Assembly: GCA_958510825.1 (NCBI GenBank)
Contig: OY294051.1
Span: 4,558,353 to 4,622,352 of the forward strand
Direction: 5' to 3'
Source of the DNA: Brachypterus glaber
Taxonomy: Eukaryota; Arthropoda; Insecta; Coleoptera; Kateretidae
DNA length: 64,000 nucleotides
Part shown: positions 10,948-22,753 of the stretch, in pieces
Numbering within the stretch: the stretch's first letter is position 1
Layout of the letters: each line of letters begins with the position of its first letter
The notes under the pieces: model-generated
What the model saw: the letters and a program-made list of their open reading frames with translations, nothing else
The model's database searches: none
What the model was told of the DNA's origin: nothing
Made by a program: the position numbers and the translations under genes

Positions 10948-11056
10948 ATGTAATATATACATATATGTTATTCTTAGTTTTTCTGAGCTCTAATCTCTTT
11001 TTACTGTCAATTTAGAAACTTAACTACAGCCATGTTCAGCCACGTTCTTTGAATAG

Positions 11057-11203
11057 TTGTTGTTTGGCGTTCGACAGATTTTATTAAACCAGTGTAGGAA
11101 AACGCAATCAATGCATAAGCTAAAACTTTTCTCAAAATATATAAATTATTGTGGTAAATATATACTAAAATTTAAATAAAATCTGTCGAACGCCAAACAA
11201 CAA
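11057..11203. mobile_element. 147-bp MITE
   Basis: Perfect inverted ends of 29 bp: TTGTTGTTTGGCGTTCGACA onward on the left, and its complement ending CGAACGCCAAACAACAA on the right. The interior is AT-rich and non-coding. Perfect ends suggest recent insertion. Confidence 0.85.
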
Positions 11204-11805
11204 TGGTGAACTTTATAGTAGGAAATGCACTGTTTTTATTTTTTCAAGTAATTGAATTTTTGCCACACAATGTATTAAGATTTCTGCAAAATAATGTATT
11301 AAGATTCCGCCTTATCTTATTTAACAATATTTAACCTAAACAAGTTTTCCTGAACTTTATTCTTGTTACTGTCAATTAAGGAACTTGACTTTAGCAAATT
11401 TCTTCCTGCTTAGTTGCATTCAACTGTCAACAGCAGGGCAACTTTACCGCAGGAGAAATGCAATCTGCCTGTAAGTTATCCTGTTTCTACCTTTATCGGA
11501 TCATTAGGGCTTTTGCCACTGAAAGCATTTTCGGGGCCACGAATTCGTTAACCCTTACTTGCATAGTGTTTCTAGAACACAGTGTTATTTTTTTAAAGTA
11601 CAGCATTTATAACTTTTTTACTTGTAGAATAAGACATGTATTTCTTCTTCAGAATTTTATCTTAAATCAAGTTATGGCAATTTTTCTCTTTCAGTTTAAT
11701 CCAAGTGCGTACTACTTGCGGTTTAAAATTTGAAATTAATGTTAGAGCCCCGCGATAATTTAGCCTTAATATACATAGTGATTAATAATATGCTAAAATT
11801 AAAAA
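11204..11805. other. Non-coding stretch
   Basis: No gene supported. An open frame at 11458-11733 (plus, 91 codons) has no recognisable family signature and an ordinary AT-rich composition. Confidence 0.35.
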
Positions 11806-12316
11806 GGGTGATTCTACATACAAAAATATCAAAAAAAGTTCCTATAAAGTTTGGTTTGGAAATGAGCCCTAAGGGAGGTAAGGCCCTTTAAAATTGTAAT
11901 AAATATAAGGTTTTTAATTAATTACTCTGGAACCCTTTAAGCTAGAGCGACGAGCTTTTGCATATATACTAGTATTAATAAGGGCAATAAGTTTATGTTA
12001 TTTTTTTTTAATTTATCCAGATGCGTGCCTAGACAGACAAAATATATGAGGCTTAACACATTTTTGCCCCAAACTTTTTTGTGTGTATTTTTTTTTAATT
12101 TTTTTGTAAAAAGTATAGACCCCTTGAGTAAAAATACATAAAAAATGTCATATAGTATAACACTGTAGGATCGTTTAAAAAAAATGAAATTCAGAGGAAG
12201 TAACATTTTTTGCCACCAAAAACCTTACTTTTTAAAAGGCTAAAATCCTTTAATATTACATTTAGTTGTTTTGGTGAAGAATACTTTTTTGCTTAGTTTT
12301 AAATAAAGAATCACCC
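11806..12316. mobile_element. Element with GGGTGATTCT ends
   Basis: Starts GGGTGATTCTACATAC and ends AAAGAATCACCCC, an inverted pair. The left part (AAAAAAAGTTCCTATAAA, then a line ending GGAACCCTTT) matches the arms of the large palindrome at 30011-31463, so both belong to one dispersed non-coding family. Partial relatives start near 21131 and 26640. Confidence 0.55.
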
Positions 12317-12910
12317 CGCAGCATTAAAATTGTATTGATGCTTTTTTTTGTTCCCCAAGAATCAAGATTCTTGAGTCTTGGTTGTGGTCACTTTTTTCTT
12401 TATTTTGTAACAAAAATAAATAGTAAGATCTCTAAACTTTAAAGACCAAAGAAAATAAAAAGCCTTGGTCTGTTCAAAAATTTTGCAATTTTTTTTATAT
12501 ATCTCGATAGGTAATTTATGACAAAATATTTCAATACTTTTCTATACCTATTGAAAATACAAGACCAAGAACATAAAAATTGAAATTTTAGGTCCATTAC
12601 TAGAATTTCTTTTACGATAAAGTAAAAGGAACGTTATGCAATAGAGGGACAAGACCTGTGTGACTGAAAGCACTTTCGGGGACACCCATGGACATTAAGA
12701 AAGATGTTTGTATCTTAATTTGGAACCAGCACGCTATAATCCTATTAAGAAGATTTAAATTGAGTCCTGTTTTCTTGAGAATAATGGAATTGTGCGTAAA
12801 GGATTGCAGATTTTTGGTTTCTAAATTATAGGAACCTAAAGAAACTCGTCGTCATTGCATAAAATTATCCACGTATAAAATGCAATACACTGATAAAACA
12901 GTTTATTTCT
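12317..12910. other. Non-coding stretch
   Basis: AT-rich, nothing recognised. Confidence 0.35.
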
Positions 12911-12949
12911 GTGATCAAAATTTGCGTTACGTAATACTTGAACGTTCCC
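12911..12949. repeat. Solo end of family D MITE
   Basis: Matches the right end of the 8364-8513 element (GTTACGTAATACTTGAACGT then TCCC) with no partner end nearby: a truncated copy. Confidence 0.8.
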
Positions 12950-12990
12950 TTATATACATTTATTTTCTCTAAGACTATCTAAATAATTAT

Positions 12991-13014
12991 CTTTTCTTTT
13001 TTTTGCAGGTAAGC
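12991..13014 (+). promoter_or_regulatory. Recursive (ratchet) splice-site-like motif
   Basis: A 14-base pyrimidine tract (12991-13004) leads to GCAG at 13005-13008, followed immediately by GTAAGC at 13009-13014. An acceptor fused directly to a donor, with no exon between, is the form of the ratchet points that split long introns in Drosophila and other animals. A CTAAAT branch-like phrase lies just upstream. It would imply that the window is intronic to a plus-strand gene. A chance match in AT-rich DNA is possible, because AG|GT alone is common; the long tract plus GTAAGC is less so. Confidence 0.4.
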
Positions 13015-13223
13015 ATCAAAACACTGGTTGCGATTTTTCACAAATTTCCGTAAGTCACATTTTATTATACTTTTTTATCCCTAGGGATTAAATTTTTTTA
13101 CCGTGTCTAGTAATAGATGGCGGACAAATACAGGTACTTGACTACGTCTAAAGCGAATAAATGTTTTCTCAATCAACGTACAGGGAAGATTTTTGGTACG
13201 GACGAGGTCCACCAGTATTACTC

Positions 13224-14183
13224 CCCAGGTAGCAAAATAACATGACATTCACGTGAAAGCCACGTTAATATGTGACATGTGATGTTAAGATTGTAGTCAC
13301 ATTTATCAAGAATGTAGCATAGTGGGGATGTCCGCCCCTAATAACATCACACATTGACATCCCAAAAATAACGTGTTTGTGACATCATAAATCCACATTA
13401 AAAACGCCATAACCCTATAAAAAAAATCGGACTTAAAATCAATCAGTAATTGAAAAAATCAGATTGAAACAATCACAGATTAAAAGAGATAGATTCTAAA
13501 TACGAAATTGCAGATTAAGCGGAGAATATATTCCTTTAATCCGTGTCCGTGGTCTTGAGAAGCCCGGCATAGCCCCCTATCCATTGGAAATCGTATAATG
13601 TGTATACAATTTCCTTATAATAATTTACTCTATCAACATAATATTTTTGCTTCGAACGTGGGTGAGAAGCAAAATAACATGACATTCACGTGAAAGCCAC
13701 TTTAATATGTGACCTGCGACATATTCACAGCGTTGCTAAATATTTGTTATTAAATAACATGGTTATCACATCTCACGTGTTACGTTGCAAATGTGATGTC
13801 AAATAGTTTTATGTTTTATGTTTTATGTTTATTTTTAACCTCGTACTATTCTACTTAATTAAGCATCCCCTAAGTCCAGGACTTGTGTGGGCTAGTAGTA
13901 GAGGGAACCACCGGCTTTAATTGACTTTCGAACCAATATATCTAGGGAGTACGCCTTCGCCAAATTTCAATTATTAATTAACTGAAAAAGGCAATCGGCG
14001 CCAGTGGTTTGAACTCACGATCATAGCTCAGTGTCAACGCTATATCGATGCCTTAGACCGCTGAGCTAATCTCCCAGTACATGTTATTTTTCAATATTAT
14101 GTGATGTTATGATTTAGTTTAAAAATACACCCAAAAGTAATGTTAATTTCTTGTAATATGTATAACATCCCTTGCTACCTGGG
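13224..14183. mobile_element. Transposon with CCCAGGTAGCAA ends, carrying a nested SINE
   Basis: Left end CCCAGGTAGCAAAATAACAT and right end CTTGCTACCTGGG are inverted. The subterminal phrase AGCAAAATAACATGACATTC occurs twice (13231 and 13669), so a second partial copy seems nested inside. A tRNA-derived SINE (13806-14075) interrupts the right half. Repeated GTGATGT phrases fill the interior and no coding frame remains. The superfamily is not recognised. Confidence 0.75.
13806..14075 (-). mobile_element. tRNA-derived SINE
   Basis: Read on the minus strand from 14075, the head starts GGGAGATTAGCTCAGCGG, which contains an RNA polymerase III A box, followed by a B box GAGTTCAAACC. A tRNA-unrelated body of about 160 bp follows. 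The 3' end is a tail of ACATAAA units (about 13806-13837) rather than plain A, typical of LINE-mobilised SINEs. A second, truncated copy of the body lies at 44943-45030. The element would be transcribed by Pol III from its internal promoter. Confidence 0.85.
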
Positions 14184-14855
14184 TCTGTACGAGGATTGAA
14201 AACATATAATAATGGAATATGTAATAAATAAATAAACTAAATATAGGACCGACAAGCTTAAAAAAAAATTAATAAAACTTTTAAGTAAAGTTTGAAATTT
14301 ATATTATTATAAGTATTTAATAACTTGTCCAACAAGTTAAAAGTTTATATATTATATAAAAGTAGCTACATACTATAGTATTTTTTGTCTTTAAATTAGG
14401 GATTTTAGAATTATGAAAGTAAACATCATGTAAAAGCCGAAAAAGATAATAAAATAATGTTTTTCCAGTAAAAATCTCCCCTGCTAAAATTTAGATAAAA
14501 TATAAAACCTTGTCTTTATGTGTTTAATAAAAATGATTACTTTTTGCATAAAAGAGAGTGTTAAAATTAAATTATCCTTATGAAATATGCTGACTAGGGA
14601 TTTATTAACATTTTTCTTGTTTTTGATAGGTCACGATTAAATTTTAAAGGAGAAATATTATCTTTTTAAATAAGTAGGTATTGTTTTTATTCGACTTTTG
14701 TGTCAGAACAAGCCTTTATGCGCTTGATTATAATAAAAAAAACTTTGAGAATTACTTTTTTCACAGAAAATTAATGTGTAATGTTTTCTTCGGAATTTTA
14801 AATTAACACAATTCTTTTTTGTAAAAAATTCGTCAAAAAAATGACAGTTCCAAAT
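14184..14855. other. Non-coding stretch
   Basis: AT-rich, nothing recognised before the LINE target duplication at 14856. Confidence 0.4.
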
Positions 14856-15756
14856 TAAGTTCAAGGTCGAGATGAACTTGCAAGACTCGGGATCAGGGAT
14901 GGCCTGCACGGGACCGGAACCTATATTGGGTGTTACAAGCATTATTAGGAATAAATTCAGTTATGACTCATCAACGTTGAAAATAAACAGAGAAACATAG
15001 GCTTACGGAATAATTTTGCCGAATTATGAGGGAAATTTTTATAAAGGTCACTAAATCGAAACATTTGACGACTAATTTGTTACACACAACAATATTGAAT
15101 ATACATATTAACTATAAATATGTAAATATATCGGTGTTTTTCGAAGAAAATAAAAATGTAAATATTTAAAACCTCGCGTCAACGATAGAATCGACGCGGC
15201 GCCTATGTGAGCACTGGAAATTCGCCGATGAGTGGTTACAAGGAAGCAGGTAAAGACCGCTCTCGATGAGTGAGCTTATACATAGCTAAAGGGGCAATGG
15301 AGGGCAGTCGACGGTTGCCGGCAAGCTAGGGACTTCCCGGCTGGCCCAAGCAAATCAAAGACCGACTGGTTGCTGGAAAAAGGAAGAACTGCACTCAGAC
15401 AACTTTTAGGGGTCCTCACAAGCTAAGGAAGTACCTGGCAACAATGCGGACTCTAGAGAGTCCGCTATGCCCAGAGTGCGGAGAGGATAAAACATCCTCT
15501 CATTATTTAGCCGAGTGTGTCAGATACTACAGGATCAGGTTGCAAGTCTTTAAAACTCAAAGACTCAACCAAGAGGAACTAAGAGGTCTTCCCTGGGCCA
15601 ATATCCTGACCTTTATTGAAAGGACGGGTAGGTTCAAGGAGGACTCAAATTAGTAAATGGCTGGGATTGCCTGGGGTGACAAAAAGGGCCAGAAATGGCC
15701 TAGTTGTCCGGCTTTGGCCAACCCAAAAATTTACTACCACTACTAAGTTCAAGGTC
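14856..15756 (+). mobile_element. LINE 3' end with 13-bp target duplication and internal nested repeat
   Basis: TAAGTTCAAGGTC occurs exactly at 14856-14868 and 15744-15756, flanking the insert. From about 15290 a frameshifted translation reads like the end of an RNase H domain (GCRQARDF-like, then RQLLGVLTS and KLRKYLATM). An open part at 15444-15653 follows with the zinc motif CPECGEDKTSSHYLAEC and LRGLPWANILTFIERTGR. The tail is TTACTACCACTACTAAG, matching the TAC tails of the copies at 3203 and 22754. A separate repeat (14951-15235) lies within the insert. RNase H plus the CCHC tail points to the R1/I/Jockey assemblage; the clade is not certain. It is broken and inactive. Confidence 0.7.
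14951..15235. repeat. Interspersed repeat E, copy 1
   Basis: Inverted match to 61196-61613: shared phrases include CATCAACGTTGAAAATAAAC, CGACGCGGCGCCTAT and GGAAATTCGCCGA. Non-coding; nested in the LINE insert. Confidence 0.8.
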
Positions 15757-16247
15757 ACTTTTTTTTTTAATTTGTGGCTCTACCCCTACCAAATAAACCC
15801 AAAATCAAAACTCCCTGAATTATTTACAGGTAAAACTACGTGACCTCTGGGCCATAATTTCACCTTATGAATTCTATTAAACTACCAGTGTACAAGTATT
15901 TAAATTTAAATTTATTGTTACTGCTGTTTCAACTACCTTAACCTGGCATCAGCATCAAACATTCAACTGATAAGACCTCTGAGGAGTATGACTTTAAGTG
16001 GTAGAACATAATTTCCATACGTACATCTAAGAAATATTTAATTAAAGTTTCTGGAACAGGAAGCAAATGTGTTTTAATTTAAATTTTAATGCTTCATTTA
16101 CAGTGATTAATATTTAATGGATGTTACTTTGGCCATATACTGAATGCTATTTACTGAATGGTTTCATTTATCTTACACTGAAAAATACACTGCCCAGTAA
16201 AAAAGCTTTTCCATTTTTTCAACCCCGGGCGTAGAGATGGATTTTTT
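15757..16247. other. Non-coding stretch
   Basis: Nothing recognised. Confidence 0.4.
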
Positions 16248-16931
16248 ACATCGGCACTTAGTGCTACTAAGATTGCCGATGGATTGAAATCTTCGCCGAA
16301 AAGTCAAAATCTTTGACCACGTTTTTTTCACATTTCTCGACGTTTTAGACCATTCTCGAAGTCGAAATCAGTAAAAAAAAATTTGCGTCCGTCTGTCTGT
16401 CTGTCTGTTTGGGTGTAAACTCTCTCTCCATTTCTTCATGAGATATCGACTTGCGGTTTTTTGCATATTGTTTCTTATCGTATTCCGAAGAGCTGATTAG
16501 ATTTTGGGGGTAAAAATAGGGTAAAACTTCTAATTTTAGCGTTTTTTGTTTATAATTAAGGCAATTATTATTGTATTTGGTTAATTTAGCACTTATATAA
16601 AAGATAATTTTAAATTGGTCAAAAAATGTTATAAACAACGTTTTCCTAAAATGCATTGTTTTCGAGATATTAGCGTTTAAAGCAGTAAAAGGTTTTTTTA
16701 GCATATCTCACATATTTATAACCCGATTTCAAAAAATTATATTTTAAATAAAAGCTCTTTTTAAGCCATATAAAAAATGTTATGTACAGTTTTTTGCTAG
16801 AATATAATGTTTTAAAGATACAGAATTTAAAATCAAACAAAACACTTAGTTTGAAATTTGCAAACTAGATGGCTCTAGTGTATAATAGTGCCGATGTTTT
16901 CACAGGGTGCTTGCAACGTTTCATCTAGTTT
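16248..16931 (-). mobile_element. Family B element, copy 1
   Basis: One end is a stem-loop built on ACATCGGCACTTAGTGCTAC; the other has a nested pairing (CTAGATGGCTC against GTTTCATCTAG) around GTGCCGATGT. The interior includes a GTCT microsatellite (16385-16408) and a minus-strand frame (16345-16704) starting MLKKPFTALNANISKT whose first half is also open in the other two copies (25820-26529 and 55199-55916). That frame resembles no known protein and runs through the microsatellite, so it is probably not coding. The element is non-autonomous and of unknown class. Confidence 0.75.
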
Positions 16932-18439
16932 AATATTAGAATCAGGTTTTAGCCTCCATAACAACCCTAATATTCCAATTTGCCCCCTGCACCACGGAGT
17001 TAAAGTTAGACCATTTTTATTATCAGATTCCCTTTTAGCAACCTCAAAATCCCATTATACACCAATTTTCACGAAAATGGATTTACATCAAAATATCATT
17101 ATTTTTGGAACTTCACTCAAACTCATACTAATTTAATACCTTTACAAGTAAATGATTATATTAAAATTGGCCATTCATTTGAAATATTTCAAAAGCATAA
17201 TTCATTTAAGTATGTAACTGCCATATGCATTTGGTTCAAAGAATCTGTTTTTTTTTTAGTGTAGTGTTCCAGCTCAGATATCTGGCAAAACTATACTATT
17301 CATGGTTTGTTATGGTTATATAACAAGTGCAATGGCTATTGCCGATGTTATTAATTCATTTGGTTTCTTAGTTAAAGCTCTCATTTGGGATATATATGGC
17401 ATATATTTATCTCTAGATATGTGTTACACTAAAGCTTAAACTTAAACCCTTTCTAGATGGTTGGCAATATATTTTTTGTTTTATATGGGAAATAAATGGT
17501 GCTAAAATTTATATAACAATGAAAAGAATAAGGGGCTTCTTTTCCTAAAATGTTAAATTAGAACAATTTTCTTGGTTAGCTGAAATAATTCGATTTATAT
17601 TTTCCGATAACCCAAGAAATTTTTTCTAATGAAAATAATGCACAGGATGCTGAGAAAATGAAGAAGCAGGTAAAGAAGAATTAGGAATTATTAAGGATTA
17701 AGAATCAGAAGAAAGGGAAATAGAAGATGATAAATAAGAATAAAAGAATAAAATAATAAGATATACAAGATATATGCAGTAATTTCAAAAATATTTTTCA
17801 TATATTTCATATTATTTTCATATATTTCATATTATTTTCATTGAAACAGGATAATTAAAATCGCTTTCATAAAACGTATATTATGTAAAATGCTACCATT
17901 CTAGAATTATTCTGGTTGAAAAGATAAAAAGCCCTTTCAGAATTAAATAATATAAACTCAAAGGTATGTTATTCAGTTTGTGAACATATATTCATTAATT
18001 CTCTAAATATAATGACAAAAGAAAATCAATTCATATACGTGTTTACTAGGGTTCCCAGAGTTTTGAATTTTAAAACTTTTTTCAGAAATTAAAAAAAATA
18101 TTAGGGATAGCCGTTTTATGTAATACAAATCGTTTTTCTAGATTTATTTTTTTAGGTAATATTAGAAAAAAATAAAAAAGCGTTTTGCGATCTAGATCTA
18201 GAATAAAATTTATTTAATAATAATGAACCGTGATTTTTTTAAAAATTTGTCATTAACAAATTGTTGTGAGATTAAAAATCCAACGTTTCAATGTTGTTCC
18301 AACTTTAGGGGGCTAGAAATATCACTTCGATTCCGAAGAAAAAAAAAATCAATTGCTTTCCCATTTTAAAAATTTTCAAAATTAAGGGAAAGTCGTTTGT
18401 TGTATTCGTGCAAAAAATTTCAATTTTTTTGTATATTTT
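16932..18439. other. Non-coding stretch
   Basis: AT-rich with no gene. A purine-rich patch spans about 17645-17760 and a 21-bp unit with TTTCATATATTTCATATTAT is tandemly repeated near 17795-17845. Confidence 0.4.
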
Positions 18440-18930
18440 TGGGTTTTATGACGTTTTATGTCGATATAAATCAATTTCGTTCTGTCCGGGAAATCTTGTA
18501 AGCACGATAACTTAAGAACACTTTAAGTTGGAGACTCCAAATTTGGCATACTGGTATGTTACCAAAAGTTTTCGCTCGGAATTGTTTTTGGTGAACATTG
18601 GGGTGCGGCAAGGGGGGCAAATGGGAAAAAATATTTTTTTTTTTTACAAAAAATTGAAAATTACTATAAGGTTGCTGAAATTGAATCTGATATTAAAATT
18701 TGTCTAACTCCACTCCCGAGGGGTGAGGGGTTAAATATTTTTAAATACTTTTAATATTTTCGTCAAAATTTGTATATAGGGGTTTTTGGGGTCGACGAAT
18801 CTGAATCTGAATAGTTTTCGTGAAAATTGGTATATTAAGGTTTTTGAGGTTGCTGAAAGTGAATCTGATAATAAAAACAAAATTCTTACTCCACCCCCTG
18901 AGGGGTGGGTTTAATTTTTAATAAAAAAAA
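18440..18930. repeat. Dispersed repeat with GGTTGCTGAA phrases
   Basis: Contains CTGTCCGGGAAATCTTG and GATAACTTAAGAACACTTTA, then several spaced copies of a phrase like GGTTGCTGAAATTGAATCTG. The same vocabulary recurs at 19560-19915 and 45300-45500. It is a non-coding transposon body. Confidence 0.5.
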
Positions 18931-19559
18931 TAAAAAAATTGTCAATAAAGCAAACATTTTTTATTTATTTTTTTTTATTTTTACTCTTTATTTGTTTTTT
19001 TTTTTGATGAATTTTTCTTTTGTGGAAAGCAATATTTTATTTTGTAAACAAGGTCTATTTAAATAATATTACTTATCTATACATGTATTAAAATCGATGA
19101 GGTGTCTGTCTGTGGGTCTGGATGTCCTTCCAGAAGTTTTTTATACTTCCCAAATTGCAGGAAATCTAAAACTTGTGATGCACGTCTATTTTTTAAGAAG
19201 CGCATGAAGGCGTCTGTGGGACAAAAAAAATTAAACAATCATTTAAAAAAATGGAGAAGTCGTCACCATTGAAAACTGCCCCCGGGCTTTCATGTAAAAA
19301 AAAAACAACTAGCCTCCAATAAAACAGATAAAAAAATATATTTTTATTTTAGAGTTTCTTGTGCTGTTTTTTTTTTTTCATTAATTTATTTTTATTTTCT
19401 TAATGTGCCCAATGCCCAAGAAAATAAATATGGATAAAAAAATATCTCCACATTGTAAATTTCAGTAAAAAGGTTCTTGAATTTTAGTTATGGAATATCC
19501 ACTTTAGCCGGACTCTCGAACTGAAATATTCCGCAGACAAAAGATTCTTAATTTCAGCC
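18931..19559. other. Low-complexity non-coding stretch
   Basis: Long A and T runs. The phrase CCATTGAAAACTGCCC near 19268 also occurs near 62338, so a second dispersed repeat is present. Confidence 0.4.
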
Positions 19560-19915
19560 GACGTTGCAGTCGTTTTAAGTATATGAGCCTGAAAATTTGT
19601 GTACTTATGTCAGAAAGCCCTTGTTTGACGGTATGGTGTATTGCTTTCCCCAAGAAAAGTCTTGGGTTAGTAAAAAAAATCGAAAATTTTTATTGCTTTT
19701 TTTACGTTTCTGGACGGTTTATATCCAAAGTATATGATTTCTGTAAAAAAAATCTATCTGTCGGTCTGTCGGTGGGTCTGTGTGTCCGGGAAATTTTTGA
19801 CCACGATTACTCAAGAACGCTTCGGGCTAAAGACTTTAAATTTGAACCATAGGTTGATTATTCAAAGTTTTAGGCTGGGATTGTTTTTGGTAAAAAATCT
19901 GCTGGTAATGGGGTG
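19560..19915. repeat. Dispersed repeat containing degenerate GTCT run
   Basis: TTTACGTTTCTGGACGGTTT, a short run of GTCGGTCTGTCG and GTGTCCGGGAAATTTTTGAC match the pattern of GTCT-containing repeats at 4740-4857 and 18440. Two overlapping short open frames here (19583-19852 and 19734-19916) follow the repeat and are not taken as genes. Confidence 0.5.
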
Positions 19916-20153
19916 AAAACATTTTTTCCAAAAAAAATTTTTTTTTAATTTATTTTTCGTTTTACGAAAAAAGAAACTTTTTTAGATTTTTTTTTAATTT
20001 TTTTGATTTTTTTTTTAATTTTAATGAACCTAGGGGAAAGTATTATTTTGTTGGCAGCAGTATTTTACTTTCCCTTAGAAAAGTCCTTCTGATTTATTAA
20101 ATAAACTAAAAATGTACGGTTCCACCGTACTTATTTTCTCGCGAATATATGCC

Positions 20154-20284
20154 GATAAGTTTTGAGATTTTGATTATTTTGTTATTATTAAAATAATAAT
20201 ACCCGACACCTAACGGTACCATGGGTTAACGGATAACTAACTAACTAAAATAATAATAAAAAATCAAAATCTCAAACTTATCAT
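20154..20284. repeat. Inverted repeat
   Basis: GATAAGTTTTGAGATTTTGA on the left pairs with TCAAAATCTCAAACTTATC on the right, about 50 bp per arm, around a centre containing GGTACCATGG. Confidence 0.75.
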
Positions 20285-20396
20285 AAATATGATCAGTTTG
20301 AATTTATTTTTGGTGATTATGAAAAAGTAGACCAGTAGACCAAATGTTTCAAAGCGCCTTCGCCAAAATAATAAAAAAAGTATTGACATATATTCG

Positions 20397-20970
20397 GCGC
20401 ATTATCTATCTGAGTAACAAATTGGATCAAGGAAGCTATGATTAGTGGTTTAAAAATGACTTTTAGTAATATTTTTGTAGCCCATTGTGCTTTTGATAAT
20501 TTTTAACATTTAGGTTAAATTGACTGTCATTTTACGTCTTACAAATAATAACAAAATCTGTTTAAAAAGTAAAACTTTGTTCAAAATTATAATAAAAGTA
20601 AGTTTTTATTCATAAAGTGCTATTATAAACTTAAATTTAACATTACCTGAATAAAATTACGGACCAGTATTATTTTAACCAAAAAATTCTCTGTTATAGT
20701 GTTTACTTCAAAAATTTATAGAGCACTGCATTATATTACTTCATTTAAACAAAATGTTTATAGATTCATGCTTAAGTTTTCTTTTTATGCACTTTTCTTG
20801 TTATTTCTTCTTGCTAAAGCAAATTATTTGGATTTTTTATAAATGTCAAAATAGAGTCTTGATTGACATAAATTTTAAACAAGATGAAAACCTTAAATAA
20901 GGAACTAAATATATTCTGCCAACCAAATAACAAGAAACAAATGACCATCAACTCAGATAGATAATGTGCG
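20397..20970. mobile_element. Putative MITE with 18-bp inverted ends
   Basis: Left end GCGCATTATCTATCTGAGT and right end ACTCAGATAGATAATGTGCG are inverted. The 540-bp interior is AT-rich and non-coding. No second copy was found in the window. Confidence 0.55.
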
Positions 20971-21466
20971 GAGTTTACATAATGCTTATAGTTTACTATT
21001 AATGTACAAAATTCGCAAAAAATCGTTTTTAAGAAAATCAAAAAAATTTTAAGAAAATCGAATTTTTAGATTTTTGTTTATCAATAAACTCCACTTTTAC
21101 ACGCTGTTTGCAGTCTTTTGTCATAAAATAAAAGGGATGATTCTACATCACAAAACACGAAAAACCAGCATATAAACATAGGTCCGGAAACGAACCCTAA
21201 CTTAAATTTTACTGATAAACAGGGTCCTTTTTTATGTGAGTACAAATAAGAGAAAATTTTTGTGAAATATACTGTTGACGGTGAAAATTTTTGCAGTGTT
21301 TGCTAAAATACTCGAAATTGGAAATTCCTTTTTAAAAATGCATTTTTAACATCCTTACTGAAAAGTTAAAATGGAATAAATCAACATTATCGATAAAGTT
21401 TTTTGTAAAAACTGATTGCTTCACGCTTTTTTAAAAAAATATATATATGTATATGTATATGTATAG
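20971..21466. other. Non-coding stretch with partial repeat
   Basis: A partial relative of the GGGTGATTCT family begins near 21133 (GATGATTCTACATCAC, CATATAAACATAGGTCC). No gene. Confidence 0.45.
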
Positions 21467-21684
21467 TTAAATAGAGCAATTTATAAGTTTTAAAATTATG
21501 TTTCAAACGGCCCCCCTTCTATTTAAAAAAATGAGCCCCATGCCCCCCTGTACGCAATTTAAGAGCTGAAAATATAAAATATATTCAAAAAGACAGCTTG
21601 TGTTGTCCTACTAAAGTACTTTTTGAATTCGATATCCCAACTCGTTCAAAAGTTGAGAGGGGGGGTAACTTTTGAACTGCACTG
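21467..21684. mobile_element. Half copy of the 7452-8169 foldback element
   Basis: Matches the right arm of the 718-bp palindrome, ending in a diverged form of its terminus (TTTTGAACTGCACTG) followed by TATA. The left arm is missing. Confidence 0.8.
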
Positions 21685-21767
21685 TATATTAACACAATAC
21701 ATTTTATTTACAACTAAAACACGAAAACTGTGTAAAAAATATTTGCAATAAATTATAATTATTTGTA

Positions 21768-22082
21768 AATAAAAAAAAATAAAAGCAAATGAAAGAAAAA
21801 ATTAAAAAGGAAAAAAATGAGAAGAAGCAAAAAAGGAAATAAGATAAGGAAGAGGGAGAAGAGGAAAAAGAGGAAGACAAGATAGAGAGAAAGAATGGGA
21901 AGAAGAGGGAAAAGGAGGAGAAGAATTGGGAAAACGAGATGAAGAAGAAGGAGAAGAAGAATGAGAAGAAGGAGAATAATTAGAACAAGGAACAGAAGGA
22001 GAAAAAAAAAGAAGAAGGAAAGGAAAGGGAAGGAGAAGAAAAAGAAGAACAAGAACAAGAACTAGAAGAACAAGAAGAAGAC
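21768..22082. repeat. 315-bp purine-only tract
   Basis: The plus strand is almost wholly A and G (AAAAAG, GAAGAAG, GAGGAGAAG and similar), with very few pyrimidines over about 300 bp. An open minus-strand frame of Leu/Phe codons is a by-product of the composition and is not a protein. Such homopurine mirror-like tracts can adopt triplex (H-DNA) structure. Confidence 0.9.
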
Positions 22083-22753
22083 AAAGACTATGTTGTAAAA
22101 TATTATGGCGAAGAAAAAACCTCTTCTTTTATAAAAAACATGTTTTTTATAAATAACGAAATTTATAGAACCTATCAATATTTTCCTTGTTTCTTCCCTG
22201 CATCGACCTTTGATGCGCTCACTATCATTTCGAAGGTAAACATTATTCTAAGGATATTGAAATATATTTTGAAAGATTGATGTATCGCATTCGGCTAAAC
22301 GTAATTCTGTGATTGATTTTCGAATATGTCAGATTTATTGAAACGTATTTTGAATATTTTATGAACTGAACAACGGAAATTGCTCTATCCGGACATATTT
22401 ATTATATTTTTGCACATTATACACATTGGTATAAACGATTTTAAAATTTGTTACATTATAAATTATATTCATTAGTAAAGGCCCAGTTTATAGGTTATGC
22501 AGGAATTTACATTCCAAAAAAACATTAAATCAAACCGTTTTTCTCAAAATTGACTTTAATTTATTTATTTCCAAAACTGGCATCTGGTTTGTAGCTATAG
22601 TGAATATGCTCTAGAGCTGATACAACCAAACCGTTTTGGATTTAGCGATACAAATACAGCACATATACTCAAAAATAATTCTTAACTTAAAAAACTCTTA
22701 ATCTTAATTTAAAAAACCTATAATCAGAAAATTATTTTTAAGGTTTGCTAACA
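22083..22753. other. Non-coding stretch
   Basis: AT-rich, nothing recognised. Confidence 0.4.

Noticed and set aside
13990..14075. Functional tRNA gene on the minus strand
   Set aside because: A and B boxes are present, but the acceptor arms do not close properly and the sequence continues into a SINE body and repeated tail.
21759..22058. 99-codon Leu/Phe-rich frame on the minus strand
   Set aside because: It is the complement of a purine-only tract, which cannot easily contain stop codons in that frame; not a membrane protein.
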